NCBI GenBank assembly: GCA_963761705.1
Contig: CAVXHK010000003.1
Span: forward strand, 248,001 to 312,000
Length of the DNA: 64,000 nt
Direction: 5' to 3'
DNA from: CAVVKW01 sp963761705
GTDB lineage: Bacteria > Verrucomicrobiota > Verrucomicrobiia > Chthoniobacterales > JAATET01
The translations under genes and the position numbers were made by a program. Numbering within the stretch: position 1 is the first letter of the stretch; each line of letters begins with the position of its first letter. Positions 40,582-49,056 of the stretch are shown piece by piece. Under the pieces are notes generated by a model. It had not been told where the DNA came from. It saw only the letters and a program-made list of their open reading frames with translations, and made no database searches.

Positions 40582-41383
40582 AAATCGGCTCACCGTGATC
40601 GGCTCAATGCTGGTCCGGGACGAAGATCGATTCGTCGATCGGGCGGTGCGAAATGCGCTGCCGTTCTGCGATCAGTTTTTGATTGCGGATCACGGTTCGC
40701 GGGATGGAACGGGCGACGCGCTGGCGCGTCTGGCGGGAGAATTTCCGGAGCAGGTGAAGGTGCGTCGGATCCGAGATTCGCGGGAAAGCCAGGAGATGTT
40801 GCTGCCTTACGTGGGCCGAGAAAAGACGTGGGTCTTCGGCGTCGACGGGGACGAGATTTACGATCCGGCGGGGTTGGCGCGTTTTCGGGCGAGATTGGAG
40901 ACCAGGGAGTTCGACCGTTGGTGGGTTATCTTCGGGAACGTGCTGAACGTGCGGGACCTGAACGAGGCCGACGGAGAAGCGACGGGTTGGCTGGCTCCGC
41001 CGTGTCGGAGCATGACCAAGCTGTATAACTTTGCGCTCATTGATCGGTGGGAAGGTCGGGAGGTGGTCGAGCGGCTGAACGGGGGAACGATCAGATTCAA
41101 AGATGGCTTCGACGCGTCGCTGCGGTGTGCCCTGCACGAGACGGTGGGCTGGGACGGGGCGGACTTCCGATGTTTGCACCTTTGTTTTGTGCGGAGGTCG
41201 TCGCTGGACTCGGAGGACGCGGGGACGCGGGCAAACATCATGGATCGGCACGCGTGGTCATTCGGCAAGCTGTGGGCGCGGCTCCGAGAGCGTCTCGGCG
41301 GAGCGAAGGCGAAGGACTGGAAGCAGGAGAAGTATTGTCGGGGGGACGTGGTGTCGCGGGGAGTGGGAGAATTTTTCAAATAG
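40571..41383 (+). CDS. Glycosyltransferase family 2-like
   Basis: This 270-residue protein has 'IGSMLVRDEDRFVDRAVRNAL' followed by 'LIADHGSRDGTGDAL' and 'WVFGVDGDEIYDP', the DxD-type site of GT2-like enzymes of the SunS/'glycosyl transferase family 2_4' kind. It starts at GTG 40571 inside the 3' end of the previous gene. The C-terminal part ('DRHAWSFGKLWARLRERLGG') is basic. It is four bases from the next gene. The donor sugar is unknown. Confidence 0.75.
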   Translation: MASENRLTVIGSMLVRDEDRFVDRAVRNALPFCDQFLIADHGSRDGTGDALARLAGEFPEQVKVRRIRDSRESQEMLLPYVGREKTWVFGVDGDEIYDPAGLARFRARLETREFDRWWVIFGNVLNVRDLNEADGEATGWLAPPCRSMTKLYNFALIDRWEGREVVERLNGGTIRFKDGFDASLRCALHETVGWDGADFRCLHLCFVRRSSLDSEDAGTRANIMDRHAWSFGKLWARLRERLGGAKAKDWKQEKYCRGDVVSRGVGEFFK

Positions 41384-41386
41384 GCA

Positions 41387-42472
41387 ATGAGGGTTGGATT
41401 CGTGGTCAACGGGCGGGTTCCGGAGGTGGGAGCGGTGACGCGTGGCATGCGACCGTGGCACCTGTTCTTCGGGTGGGATGACGCGGGTTCGCCGATGAGC
41501 TTCATGCGGTTTCGCTGGATCGCGCGGGAGCTGCGGGGGCGGGCGGAGTATGAACTCTATCGTCCCGGGCGGACCTACGACGCGGTGGTGTTCCTCAAGT
41601 CGATGGGGGAGCGGTGCCTGGGGTTGGCGCGGCTGCTGCGAGAGCAGGGGACGCGGGTCATCTTCGAGGCGAACGTGGATTATTATTCGGAGCCGGTCGG
41701 GGAGGGTCGGTTTGGAGCGATGGTCCCGACGGCGGGGCAACGGGCGGACGCGGTGGCGATGACCGAGTGCGCGGATGGGGTGATCGCTTCGTCGCGGCAC
41801 CTGGCGGGGATCTGCGGAGGGTACAACGAGCGGGTGTTCTGGGTGCCGGATAACGTCGACTTTCGATTGATTCCCGCGGGTGGCAGGGAGCGGGTGCGGG
41901 AGGACGGTCGGCTGAATCTGTGGTGGAGCGGGATGGCGGAGAAGGCCTGCGAGTTTCTAGCGATCGAGGAGGCTTTGCTCGATCGGCGGGAGCGGGTGCA
42001 CCTGCGCTTGGTGACGGGGGACCTGCGAGCGGTCAAAGGTTGGCCCGAGGAATTGCGCGGACGGTTTGAGCGGTTGCTGGCGGCGGTGCCGCACTCGGTT
42101 CACCGCTTCTCGAACGTCGGGGATTTGCTGAAGCGGTATTCGGAAGGCGGGGTGATCGTGTCTCCGCGGTTTCTCGATACGCCGTATAATTTGGGTCACT
42201 CGGAGTGGAAGATTTCGCTGGGGATGGCCTGCGGGTTGCCAGCGGTCGCGAGTCCGGTTCCGAGCTACGGCGACGTGGCTGAGCGGGCGGGGGAAGGGGC
42301 GGTGCGGTTGTGCGCGACGGTCCGTGAGTGGGGCGTGGCATTGGATGAGATCCTTAACGCGGGGGGTGATGATCGGATGCGGTGGGGTGGCGCTGCGCGG
42401 GAAGTGGTGCGCGATTTTTATTCGACGGAGGTGGTGGCGGGGATGCACTTGGAGGCGGTGGGTGAAGTTTGA
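41387..42472 (+). CDS. GT-B glycosyltransferase (GT4-like)
   Basis: This 361-residue protein shows an N-lobe with 'YDAVVFLKSMGERCLGLARL' and 'IFEANVDYYSEP', and a C-lobe with 'LNLWWSGMAEKACEF' and 'YNLGHSEWKISLGMACGLPAVAS', the donor-binding helix-loop of GT4-type enzymes. The layout fits a two-Rossmann GT-B protein of normal length. The stop lies 17 bases before a dispersed hairpin repeat at 42490. It likely adds one sugar of the repeating unit. Confidence 0.75.
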   Translation: MRVGFVVNGRVPEVGAVTRGMRPWHLFFGWDDAGSPMSFMRFRWIARELRGRAEYELYRPGRTYDAVVFLKSMGERCLGLARLLREQGTRVIFEANVDYYSEPVGEGRFGAMVPTAGQRADAVAMTECADGVIASSRHLAGICGGYNERVFWVPDNVDFRLIPAGGRERVREDGRLNLWWSGMAEKACEFLAIEEALLDRRERVHLRLVTGDLRAVKGWPEELRGRFERLLAAVPHSVHRFSNVGDLLKRYSEGGVIVSPRFLDTPYNLGHSEWKISLGMACGLPAVASPVPSYGDVAERAGEGAVRLCATVREWGVALDEILNAGGDDRMRWGGAAREVVRDFYSTEVVAGMHLEAVGEV

Positions 42473-42489
42473 TTCGCTTCGCGAATTAG

Positions 42490-42531
42490 GTCTGGGTCGG
42501 CGATGGCAAATCGCCGCTCCTTGAGGCGTAT
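42490..42531 (+). repeat. Dispersed hairpin repeat, copy 2 (best palindrome)
   Basis: CGGCGAT (42500-42506 region) pairs with ATCGCCG across a short GGCAA-type loop, followed by CTCCTTGAGG. A small ATTCGC-TTC-GCGAAT hairpin precedes it, as in copy 1 at 9664. It occupies the gap between two glycosyltransferase genes and makes the ATG at 42503 an unlikely start. Confidence 0.65.
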
Positions 42532-43633
42532 GCGGGGAGTTTATTTTCGGATCGGAGAATTTTCGCTGATCAATGCGGCTTTGTTGGCGGCGTTGAGGGA
42601 GCGGATGGGGGCGGTGGAATGGCGGGAGGTCGACGTCGAGCGCGACATCGTGCGGGCGGATCGGGGGTTGCTGGCTCGGGCGACCGTGGGGGCGGTCGCT
42701 CGATACGGGTGGCGGATCGCCGAGGGGCGGATCCCGCCGAGGGATTTCTTTCCACGGCTGCCCGTTGTGCTGCGAGCGGTGCGGGATTGGTCGCGTCGGG
42801 AGTTGGGGGGTTATGCATTTTCGCTGCAGACGCAATCGCTGTTCGATGCGTCGTGCGTGGGGGTGCCCCACTTCGTTTACACCGATCACACCTACCTGGC
42901 GAATCGGCGTTACCCGGAGCCAAAGCCCGCGCTGCCGGTCGCGGCTGCTTGGCGGGCGATGGAACGGGGGCTTTACGCGGGTGCGAATTGCACTTTCGTT
43001 TCGAGCGAATTCGCGGCGGCTTCGGTGCGGGAGGATTACGGAGTGGAGCCGGGGAGGGTGATCAACGCCGGGTCGGGGTCGAACGTGGATTGGACGGCTG
43101 GCGGCGAGGCGCGGGGCGGGCGGCGGATCCTTTTTGTCGGGGTGGATTGGGAGCGGAAGGGCGGGCCGGAGCTGGTGCGGGCGTTTCAGCGAGTGCGGGC
43201 GGAGGTGCCGGGGGCGGAGCTTGAGATCGTGGGGTGCCGTCCGGCGGTGGACGTGCCGGGGGTGATCATCCGGGGGCGGCTGTCGCGCTCGGAGACGGAG
43301 GCCTCCTATCGGGCGGCGGACATCTTTTGCCTGCCGAGCCGGATGGATCCTTCGGCTTCGGTCCTGGCCGAGGCGGCTGGGTTCGGGCTGCCGGTCGTCG
43401 CGACGCCGGTGGGTGGCAACGTGGAGCGGGTCGTGGATGGGGAGACGGGATTTCTGGTCGGCGGCGAGGGATTGGCGGAAAAATTGATTGTTCTGCTGAA
43501 CGATCACGGAATGCGCGAGCGGATGGGGGCGGCTGGGAGCGCGATGGCGAGGCGCGAGTTCACGTGGAAGGCGGTCGCCGACAGGATTGCGACGCGCATC
43601 GAAACCGAGTGTTCTCTCGGCGGCGGAAAATGA
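42530..43633 (+). CDS. Glycosyltransferase family 4
   Basis: This 367-residue GT-B enzyme has 'RILFVGVDWERKGGPELVRA' opening the C-lobe, 'IFCLPSRMDPSASVLAEAAG' as the GT4 E-x7-E donor-binding region and 'GLPVVATPVGGNVERVVDGE' next, all classical Glycos_transf_1 features. ATG 42530 is preferred because the upstream ATG at 42503 lies inside a dispersed repeat. Its stop overlaps the start of the sulfotransferase at 43630 (ATGA), so sugar addition and sulfation may be coupled. Confidence 0.85.
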   Translation: MRGVYFRIGEFSLINAALLAALRERMGAVEWREVDVERDIVRADRGLLARATVGAVARYGWRIAEGRIPPRDFFPRLPVVLRAVRDWSRRELGGYAFSLQTQSLFDASCVGVPHFVYTDHTYLANRRYPEPKPALPVAAAWRAMERGLYAGANCTFVSSEFAAASVREDYGVEPGRVINAGSGSNVDWTAGGEARGGRRILFVGVDWERKGGPELVRAFQRVRAEVPGAELEIVGCRPAVDVPGVIIRGRLSRSETEASYRAADIFCLPSRMDPSASVLAEAAGFGLPVVATPVGGNVERVVDGETGFLVGGEGLAEKLIVLLNDHGMRERMGAAGSAMARREFTWKAVADRIATRIETECSLGGGK

Positions 43634-44430
43634 AGATCGGGGAAGAATTCAACAAGGCGTGGCGGCTGGGCACGGCTGGGGCGCGGGCGGTGCCTTCGTT
43701 CGTGATCGCCGGCGCGCCGAAGTGCGGAACCTCGACGCTGTATGACTATCTGACCGGGCACCCGGGGGTCAGGCGGGGCAAGCGGAAGGAGCCGACGAAC
43801 TTCCTCCACCATCCCGGCAGCCGGTTGCGATCGGCGATGAATTTTCCGCTTCGGCTGGGCGGTCGATTCGTCGTGGGTGATGCGAGCGTGGAGTATTTTT
43901 CGCATCCGGATGGACCGGCGAACGTCCGGTCGGTCTTGCCCGACGCTCGGGTCGTTTTTTTACTGAGAGACCCGGTGAAGCGGGCTTGGTCGGACTACTG
44001 GATGTTTCGAAACTTTGGGACCGAGATCGGAGAGTTTGATGAGATCGTGAAGCGGGCGGTCGAGTGGCTCGCGGATGATAAGCTGAGGCCGCTGCTCGAT
44101 TCCGTGGAGCGGGTAAATTTCAATCCGGTTCGATACGTGGCGATCGGCACGTACGCGCGGATCCTCGAGCGTTGGCTCGCGGTCTGGCCGCGGGAGCAGT
44201 GCTTGTTTTTGTGCAGCGAAGATTTTTTCGAGCGGCCCGGTGAGGTTCTGAAAATGGTGCAGCGACATCTCGGCCTGGAGGTGCGCGATCTGCCGGAGGT
44301 GTCGATCGCGCGGGACGGGAAGATCGCCGAATCGATGCGACCCGAGACAGAGCGAATGCTGCGTGAATTCTACGCTCCGGGGAACGCGCGGCTCGCTCAG
44401 CTGCTGGGGAGGGAGCTGCCGTGGGCGTGA
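43630..44430 (+). CDS. Sulfotransferase (Sulfotransfer_1 / NDST type)
   Basis: This 266-residue protein carries 'VIAGAPKCGTSTLYDYL' (P-loop, residues 25-41) and 'VVFLLRDPVKRAWSDYW' (3'-phosphate-binding Arg113 and following Ser). This is the heparan N-deacetylase/N-sulfotransferase-like branch, distinct from the other seven sulfotransferase-like genes of the window. 'KRKEPTNFLHH' after the P-loop matches the 'KEPxFF' region of that branch. It predicts PAPS-dependent sulfation of a sugar. The start overlaps the GT4 stop, and its 3' end overlaps the next GT4 gene by ten bases. Confidence 0.88.
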   Translation: MKIGEEFNKAWRLGTAGARAVPSFVIAGAPKCGTSTLYDYLTGHPGVRRGKRKEPTNFLHHPGSRLRSAMNFPLRLGGRFVVGDASVEYFSHPDGPANVRSVLPDARVVFLLRDPVKRAWSDYWMFRNFGTEIGEFDEIVKRAVEWLADDKLRPLLDSVERVNFNPVRYVAIGTYARILERWLAVWPREQCLFLCSEDFFERPGEVLKMVQRHLGLEVRDLPEVSIARDGKIAESMRPETERMLREFYAPGNARLAQLLGRELPWA

Positions 44431-45578
44431 AGGTCGTCGAGCCGGTGCCGGCGGCGGCGCGCCTGAGGTTTTCGGCGCGAGACGTCGTTCGGTCGGCGGC
44501 GTATGCGCCAGGCGCGTTGGCTTACCGGCGGCGGTTGGGTGGGCTAAGCATCGGTGCGACGGGGGTAAATTTTGGCTGGATCGAAGAGCCCCGCCGGGCG
44601 GCGGAAGCGCGGATCGGTGGCGGGGTCAAGCTGGCGCATTTGCGGGAGAGATTCGGCGAGGGGAGGCGGGAATTTTCGGTCATCTACTTGGTGAGTAGTC
44701 TGCTGCACCTGATCCCACACGTGGAAGAGTTGGTGGCGTGGGCCAAGCGGCGAGGGGTGCCGGTGGTCTGGAATCAGAACGGGGTCGCGTATCCGGCGTG
44801 GTGCGGGGATTTTTATCCCTGGTTCAACGAGCCGATGCGGCGCTGCATCGGGCGGGCGGACCACGTGATCTATCAGAGTGAATTCTGCCGGCGGAGTGCG
44901 GATCGGTATTTGGGCGCGATCCCGGGGGTGACGAGTGAGGTGCAGTGGAATCCCGTGGACGTCGAGCGATTTTCGCCGCCGGAAATTGGCCAATCTGAAG
45001 GACCGACCCGTCGGTTATTGGCGATGGGGACTTGTCATTCGTTTTTGCGTTTTCGGGCTTCGGTGGATTGTCTGGTTGAGCTCGTGAGGCGGGGGATGGA
45101 TGCCGGGCTGACGGTGGCGGGGGAACTGCGGTGGGCCGGGGCGGCGAGGGAGGTGGCGGAGTATCTGGACGAGGTCGGCGTGACGGGTCGGGTGCGGTTT
45201 TTGCCGCGATTTTCGCAGGAGGAAGCTCCCGCGATCTACCGGGGAGCGGACGTGCTGCTGCATCCAAAATACAAGGATCCCTGCCCAACGGTGCCGATCG
45301 AGGCAATGGCTTGCGGGCTGCCGGTGGTGGGATCGCGGAGCGGTGGGATGCCGGAGCTGGTGCCGGCGGATTGCGGGGTGCTCGTGGGCGTGCCGGATGA
45401 CTGGACGGGCGATCACGCGCCGGGGGCGGCCGCGATGGCGGACGGGGTGGAAACGATCCTGGCGGGACGGGAGCGATTTGCGTCGGCGGCGCGGGCCTGG
45501 TCGTTGCGGTCGTTCGACAAACGGCGCTGGGTGGAGCGACACGCGGAGATTTTTGCGAAGTTGGGGGTGGCGGACTGA
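44421..45578 (+). CDS. Glycosyltransferase family 4
   Basis: In this 385-residue GT-B protein, the N-lobe has 'VWNQNGVAYPAWCGDFYPWF' and the C-lobe has 'IYRGADVLLHPKYKDPCPTV' plus 'PIEAMACGLPVVGSRSGGMPE', the standard GT4 donor site with the Glu of 'PIEAMACG'. GTG 44421 has a GGGAGGG-like site upstream; GTG 44427 is a second option. It overlaps the sulfotransferase stop. It should act on the same lipid-linked glycan as the neighbouring sulfotransferase. Confidence 0.85.
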   Translation: MGVKVVEPVPAAARLRFSARDVVRSAAYAPGALAYRRRLGGLSIGATGVNFGWIEEPRRAAEARIGGGVKLAHLRERFGEGRREFSVIYLVSSLLHLIPHVEELVAWAKRRGVPVVWNQNGVAYPAWCGDFYPWFNEPMRRCIGRADHVIYQSEFCRRSADRYLGAIPGVTSEVQWNPVDVERFSPPEIGQSEGPTRRLLAMGTCHSFLRFRASVDCLVELVRRGMDAGLTVAGELRWAGAAREVAEYLDEVGVTGRVRFLPRFSQEEAPAIYRGADVLLHPKYKDPCPTVPIEAMACGLPVVGSRSGGMPELVPADCGVLVGVPDDWTGDHAPGAAAMADGVETILAGRERFASAARAWSLRSFDKRRWVERHAEIFAKLGVAD

Positions 45579-45583
45579 AGGCA

Positions 45584-46564
45584 GTGGTCTCGATTCTCAT
45601 GCCAGTTTTTAACGGGGTGGCGGATCTGCGGGCGGCGATTGGCAGCGTGTTGGCGCAGTCGTTCCAAGATTGGGAACTGGTGGTGATCGACGACGGTTCG
45701 ACGGATGGTAGCGCCGAGGTGGCGGAGGCGTCCGGGGATGCGCGGGTGCGCGTGGTGCGGAACGGCGAGAATCTGGGTTTAGTCCCGACGTTGAATCGTG
45801 GGCTGGAGGAGGCTCGGGGGGAATTTGTCGCACGGTGTGACGCGGATGATCTGTGCGCAACGGGGCGACTGGCGGCGCAGGTGGCTTTCGCGCGGGGTAA
45901 CCCGGCGGTGCCGCTGATCGGGTCGGACGCTGGATTGATCTCGGAAACTGGGCGTTACTCTGGGCGTTGGCGGACCGGGGGGATGGCGGATCTGGTGCGG
46001 TGGGAGCTGAATTTTCGGACGCCGTTTGCGCACAGTTCAGCGTTTTTTCGACGGAAGGTCGTGATCGAAAAGTTCGGTGGTTATCGCGATCGGCTGGCTT
46101 CGGAGGACCTCGATCTTTGGTCCCGCGTTGGGCGGGAATTTCCGGTGGTGACCCTGCGGAAGCCACTCGTGAAGTATCGCCAGCACGGTCGCTCGATCAT
46201 GGCCGCGGCGAACTCGGGTGGTGCCAACGTGGACGTGGCGGCCTGCCTCCGGGAAAACTTGCGGGGGAGCGCGCCGGGTCTGGACGCCGCTGCGGTGGAC
46301 GTGATTGCGGGAGCGTGGTCGGGGACCTGGCCGAGCGAGTGGGGCATGTATTTCGCGGCGGTGGCGGAATTGCGGCGGGGATTTCTGAGGGGAAGGCGGC
46401 TGCCGGGGTTGCGGCGGGTGGTGGCTGACGAAAACTACGCGCTCTTCTGCCGCTCGCGGTTGGCTGGGCGGTGCGGTGGATTACTGGAAGCGTTGCGGCG
46501 CGAGTCGGGGGAAGACTTTTTGGCCCTGCCGTGGTTGCGGATGGGAGTGACGATGGTTCGATGA
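45584..46564 (+). CDS. Glycosyltransferase family 2
   Basis: This 326-residue enzyme has 'SILMPVFNGVADLRAAIGSV', 'VVIDDGSTDGSAEV', 'FVARCDADDLCA' (DxDD metal site) and 'LASEDLDLWSRVGREF' (ED acceptor motif), the classical order for an inverting GT2. The start is GTG 45584; an in-frame CTG at 45575 that overlaps the previous stop is possible but less likely. It has a 90-residue C-terminal tail without a recognised domain. The stop overlaps the next ATG (ATGA at 46561). Confidence 0.85.
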   Translation: MVSILMPVFNGVADLRAAIGSVLAQSFQDWELVVIDDGSTDGSAEVAEASGDARVRVVRNGENLGLVPTLNRGLEEARGEFVARCDADDLCATGRLAAQVAFARGNPAVPLIGSDAGLISETGRYSGRWRTGGMADLVRWELNFRTPFAHSSAFFRRKVVIEKFGGYRDRLASEDLDLWSRVGREFPVVTLRKPLVKYRQHGRSIMAAANSGGANVDVAACLRENLRGSAPGLDAAAVDVIAGAWSGTWPSEWGMYFAAVAELRRGFLRGRRLPGLRRVVADENYALFCRSRLAGRCGGLLEALRRESGEDFLALPWLRMGVTMVR

Positions 46565-47646
46565 AGTTTCTGTTTCTTTCGAGTTACGCTCACCTGGTTT
46601 TGAATCGGAGCGGGGATCGGGTCTCGGGTGGTGCGGAGCTCCAGGTGGCTCTGTTGGCCCGTGAGCTGGCGGCCCGTGGTCACGAAGTCGTGATCGTCGG
46701 CGGAGACGTCGGCCAGGCTGACTCGGTCGTTGATGGTGTGCGGCTGCGGAACGGTGGAAAATTCCAGACCGGAGCCCTCGGCGATGCGCTGCGGGCTTTG
46801 CCAAGGGTGATCGGCATCCTCCACGACGAACGACCCGACTTCGCGCTGGTGCTTGGGTGGACGACCTGGCTGACGTTGCTCGGCTGGCTGCGCGGCATGT
46901 TTGGTTACCGAGTGGTGTTTGTGTGCGGCCTCGACACGGAGGTGAATGGGGAATTTCGCCGGGAGAATCCGGTGCGCGGTGCGCTGTTTGAGCGGGGGGT
47001 GCGGGCGGCGGATCAGCGGATGGCGATGACGGAGCACCAGGCGGATCTGTTCGTGGCGTCCGGGATGCACTGCGGGATGTATCGCAATCTCATTCTGCCG
47101 CGGGCGAAGCCGCGCACTGCGGAAAAATCGGTGGACCTCCTCTGGGTGGCGCGGTGCCAGCGGATCAAGCGGCCACATTTATTTTTAGACCTGGCTGAGC
47201 GGCTGCCGGGTGTGCGCTGCGAGATGGTCTGCGTGCGTGAGGACGTCGACCTTTGGGAGTCGGTGGCACGCCGGGTAGAGGGGATCGCGAACGTCACGTT
47301 CATCGAGCGCGTGCCGTATCACGAGGCGCAGGAGCACTACGACGCGGCGAAGATTTTTGTGAACACGTCGACCTACGAGGGATGGCCAAACAGCTTCATT
47401 CAAGCGGGCTTGGGCGAGACTGCGCTGGCCTCGCTGGACGTGAACTCCGACGAATTGTTCGGGCGCTTCGGTCTGGGAGTGTTCGGGCGCGGAGATTTCG
47501 GACGGTGGACGGAGGACATTCGGAGTTTGCTCGCGGACGAAGGGCGCTTGGGCAGGTGTCAGCGGGAAAGCGAGCGGTTTGTGGTGACGCTCCACGACAA
47601 CGGGCGGAACGTGGATTTGTTTCTGGGCGCGTTGGCCGCCGCGTGA
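46561..47646 (+). CDS. Glycosyltransferase family 4
   Basis: This 361-residue GT-B enzyme has 'SGGAELQVALLARELAARGH' as the N-lobe acceptor loop, 'SVDLLWVARCQRIKRPHLFL' opening the C-lobe and 'KIFVNTSTYEGWPNSFIQAG' as the donor-binding E-x7-E region. It is the last gene of the glycan locus and probably ends the long + strand operon series. Its start overlaps the GT2 stop. The ilvE promoter candidate begins five bases after its own stop. Confidence 0.87.
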   Translation: MKFLFLSSYAHLVLNRSGDRVSGGAELQVALLARELAARGHEVVIVGGDVGQADSVVDGVRLRNGGKFQTGALGDALRALPRVIGILHDERPDFALVLGWTTWLTLLGWLRGMFGYRVVFVCGLDTEVNGEFRRENPVRGALFERGVRAADQRMAMTEHQADLFVASGMHCGMYRNLILPRAKPRTAEKSVDLLWVARCQRIKRPHLFLDLAERLPGVRCEMVCVREDVDLWESVARRVEGIANVTFIERVPYHEAQEHYDAAKIFVNTSTYEGWPNSFIQAGLGETALASLDVNSDELFGRFGLGVFGRGDFGRWTEDIRSLLADEGRLGRCQRESERFVVTLHDNGRNVDLFLGALAAA

Positions 47647-47650
47647 GCAC

Positions 47651-47679
47651 TTGTCAGCGTTCGCGGACGCGGGCATATT
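47651..47679 (+). promoter_or_regulatory. Candidate sigma-70 promoter of ilvE
   Basis: TTGTCA (47651-47656) and CATATT (47674-47679) are separated by 17 bases, and lie 13 bases upstream of the ilvE ATG. Both hexamers are within two changes of consensus. The very short leader makes this a tentative call. Confidence 0.4.
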
Positions 47680-47692
47680 CTCAGGGTTTTTT

Positions 47693-48562
47693 ATGAAGGT
47701 TTACATCGATGGGACGTTGCTCGATCGAGAGCACGCGAAGATCTCGGTTTTTGATCACGGGTTGCTCTACGGCGATGGGGTCTTCGAGGGGATCAGGTTT
47801 TACGAGGGACGGGTGTTTCGCTTGGAGGAACACGTGGACCGGCTGTTCGATTCGGCGAAGGCGATCTGTCTGCAGCCGACGTTGGACAAGGCCGAAATGA
47901 CGGCGGCTGTCTTGGAGACGATCCGGGCAAATGAATTGCGGGACGGCTACGTGCGGCTGGTGGTCACGCGCGGCGAGGGGAACCTCGGCTTGAGCCCGGA
48001 GCACTGTCCGCGGGCGACTGTGATCGTGATCGCTGCCGCCATCACCCTCTATCCGGCGGAGATGTATGCAAACGGATTGAAGGTTGTGACGTGTGCGACC
48101 CGGCGGATCCCGCACGGGGCACTGAGTCCGATGGTAAAGTCCCTCAACTACCTCAACAACGTGCTCGCGAAGATCGAAGCGACCCACGCCGGAGCGGGCG
48201 AGGGTCTCATGCTCAACGAGCAGGGCTACGTGGCGGAGTGCACGGGTGATAACGTCTTCATCGTGAAACGTGGGAAAATCTACACGCCACCGATCGCGTC
48301 GGGGGCGCTGGCCGGGATCACGCGCGAAGTTGCGTTCGAGTTGGCGGCGGCGGCTGGCCTGGAGATTTCCGAACCCGAGATGACACGATACGACATCTAC
48401 ACGGCGGACGAGTGTTTTCTCACCGGCACAGCCGCCGAGGTGATCCCGGTGGCTGAGCTCGACCGGCGGCCAATTGGCGACGGGAAACCGGGGCCGGTGA
48501 CTCGAGACCTCATCGCGCGGTTCCGCGAGTTGACAGGGACGACGGGCACTCCGATCTATTAG
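47693..48562 (+). CDS. ilvE: Branched-chain amino acid aminotransferase
   Basis: This 289-residue fold-type IV PLP aminotransferase has 'SVFDHGLLYGDGVFEGIRFY' at the N-terminus, 'MVKSLNYLNNVLAKIEA' with the Schiff-base Lys, 'ECTGDNVFIV', and 'LAGITREVAFELA'. It catalyses the last step of Val, Leu and Ile synthesis (or the first step of breakdown); a D-amino-acid aminotransferase role is less likely given 'FEGIRFYEGRVFRL'. ATG 47693 gives the family N-terminus. It is two bases upstream of mcsA, so it may be co-transcribed with the Clp operon. Confidence 0.9.
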   Translation: MKVYIDGTLLDREHAKISVFDHGLLYGDGVFEGIRFYEGRVFRLEEHVDRLFDSAKAICLQPTLDKAEMTAAVLETIRANELRDGYVRLVVTRGEGNLGLSPEHCPRATVIVIAAAITLYPAEMYANGLKVVTCATRRIPHGALSPMVKSLNYLNNVLAKIEATHAGAGEGLMLNEQGYVAECTGDNVFIVKRGKIYTPPIASGALAGITREVAFELAAAAGLEISEPEMTRYDIYTADECFLTGTAAEVIPVAELDRRPIGDGKPGPVTRDLIARFRELTGTTGTPIY

Positions 48563-48564
48563 CG

Positions 48565-49056
48565 ATGCAGTGTGACGTTTGCGGCGAGAAAGAGGCCACC
48601 GTGTTCCTGACGCAGATCGTCGAGGGAAAGATGCAAAAGGTAAATCTTTGCGATCCCTGCTCGAAGGCCAAGGACGTGGACGATCCGACGGGTTTCGCCC
48701 TCGCGGATTTGCTGCATGGCCTCGGTGCCGCGGAACAAATCGACCAGAGTCCGGCGACCGTGAAGTGCCCGGTCTGCGGATTCACGCAAGCGGACTTCAA
48801 AAAAACCGGTCGGCTGGGCTGCAGTGCTTGCTACGACACGTTCGCGGAAGGGCTGATGAGCATGCTTGGCAACATGCACAAAGGAACGGAGCACTTCGGG
48901 AAGGTGCCGGAAGGGCGGGCGAGGACCCGCCAGCTCGGAACAAAGATCAAAAACTTGCGAACAAATCTCGAACGCGCCGTGGCGGACGAGCACTACGAAG
49001 AAGCCGCGGATCTGCGCGATAAAATTCGGCAAATCGAGCAGGAGATCGCCTCGTGA
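48565..49056 (+). CDS. mcsA: McsA, activator of protein-arginine kinase
   Basis: This 163-residue protein has CxxC pairs at residues 3/6 and 29/32, followed by another at about 69/72 and a 'CSACY' pair, forming two zinc-binding units. The C-terminus is a UVR helix pair ('LRTNLERAVADEHYEEAADL'). This is the McsA layout. In Bacillus, McsA activates McsB and helps in stress and metal response. The next gene mcsB starts at an overlapping GTG, so the two are translationally coupled. No ctsR is present upstream. Confidence 0.92.
   Translation: MQCDVCGEKEATVFLTQIVEGKMQKVNLCDPCSKAKDVDDPTGFALADLLHGLGAAEQIDQSPATVKCPVCGFTQADFKKTGRLGCSACYDTFAEGLMSMLGNMHKGTEHFGKVPEGRARTRQLGTKIKNLRTNLERAVADEHYEEAADLRDKIRQIEQEIAS

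Noticed and set aside
42503..42529. Upstream ATG for the GT4 gene
   Set aside because: It lies within a dispersed repeat and adds an atypical Arg-rich start; ATG 42530 fits better.
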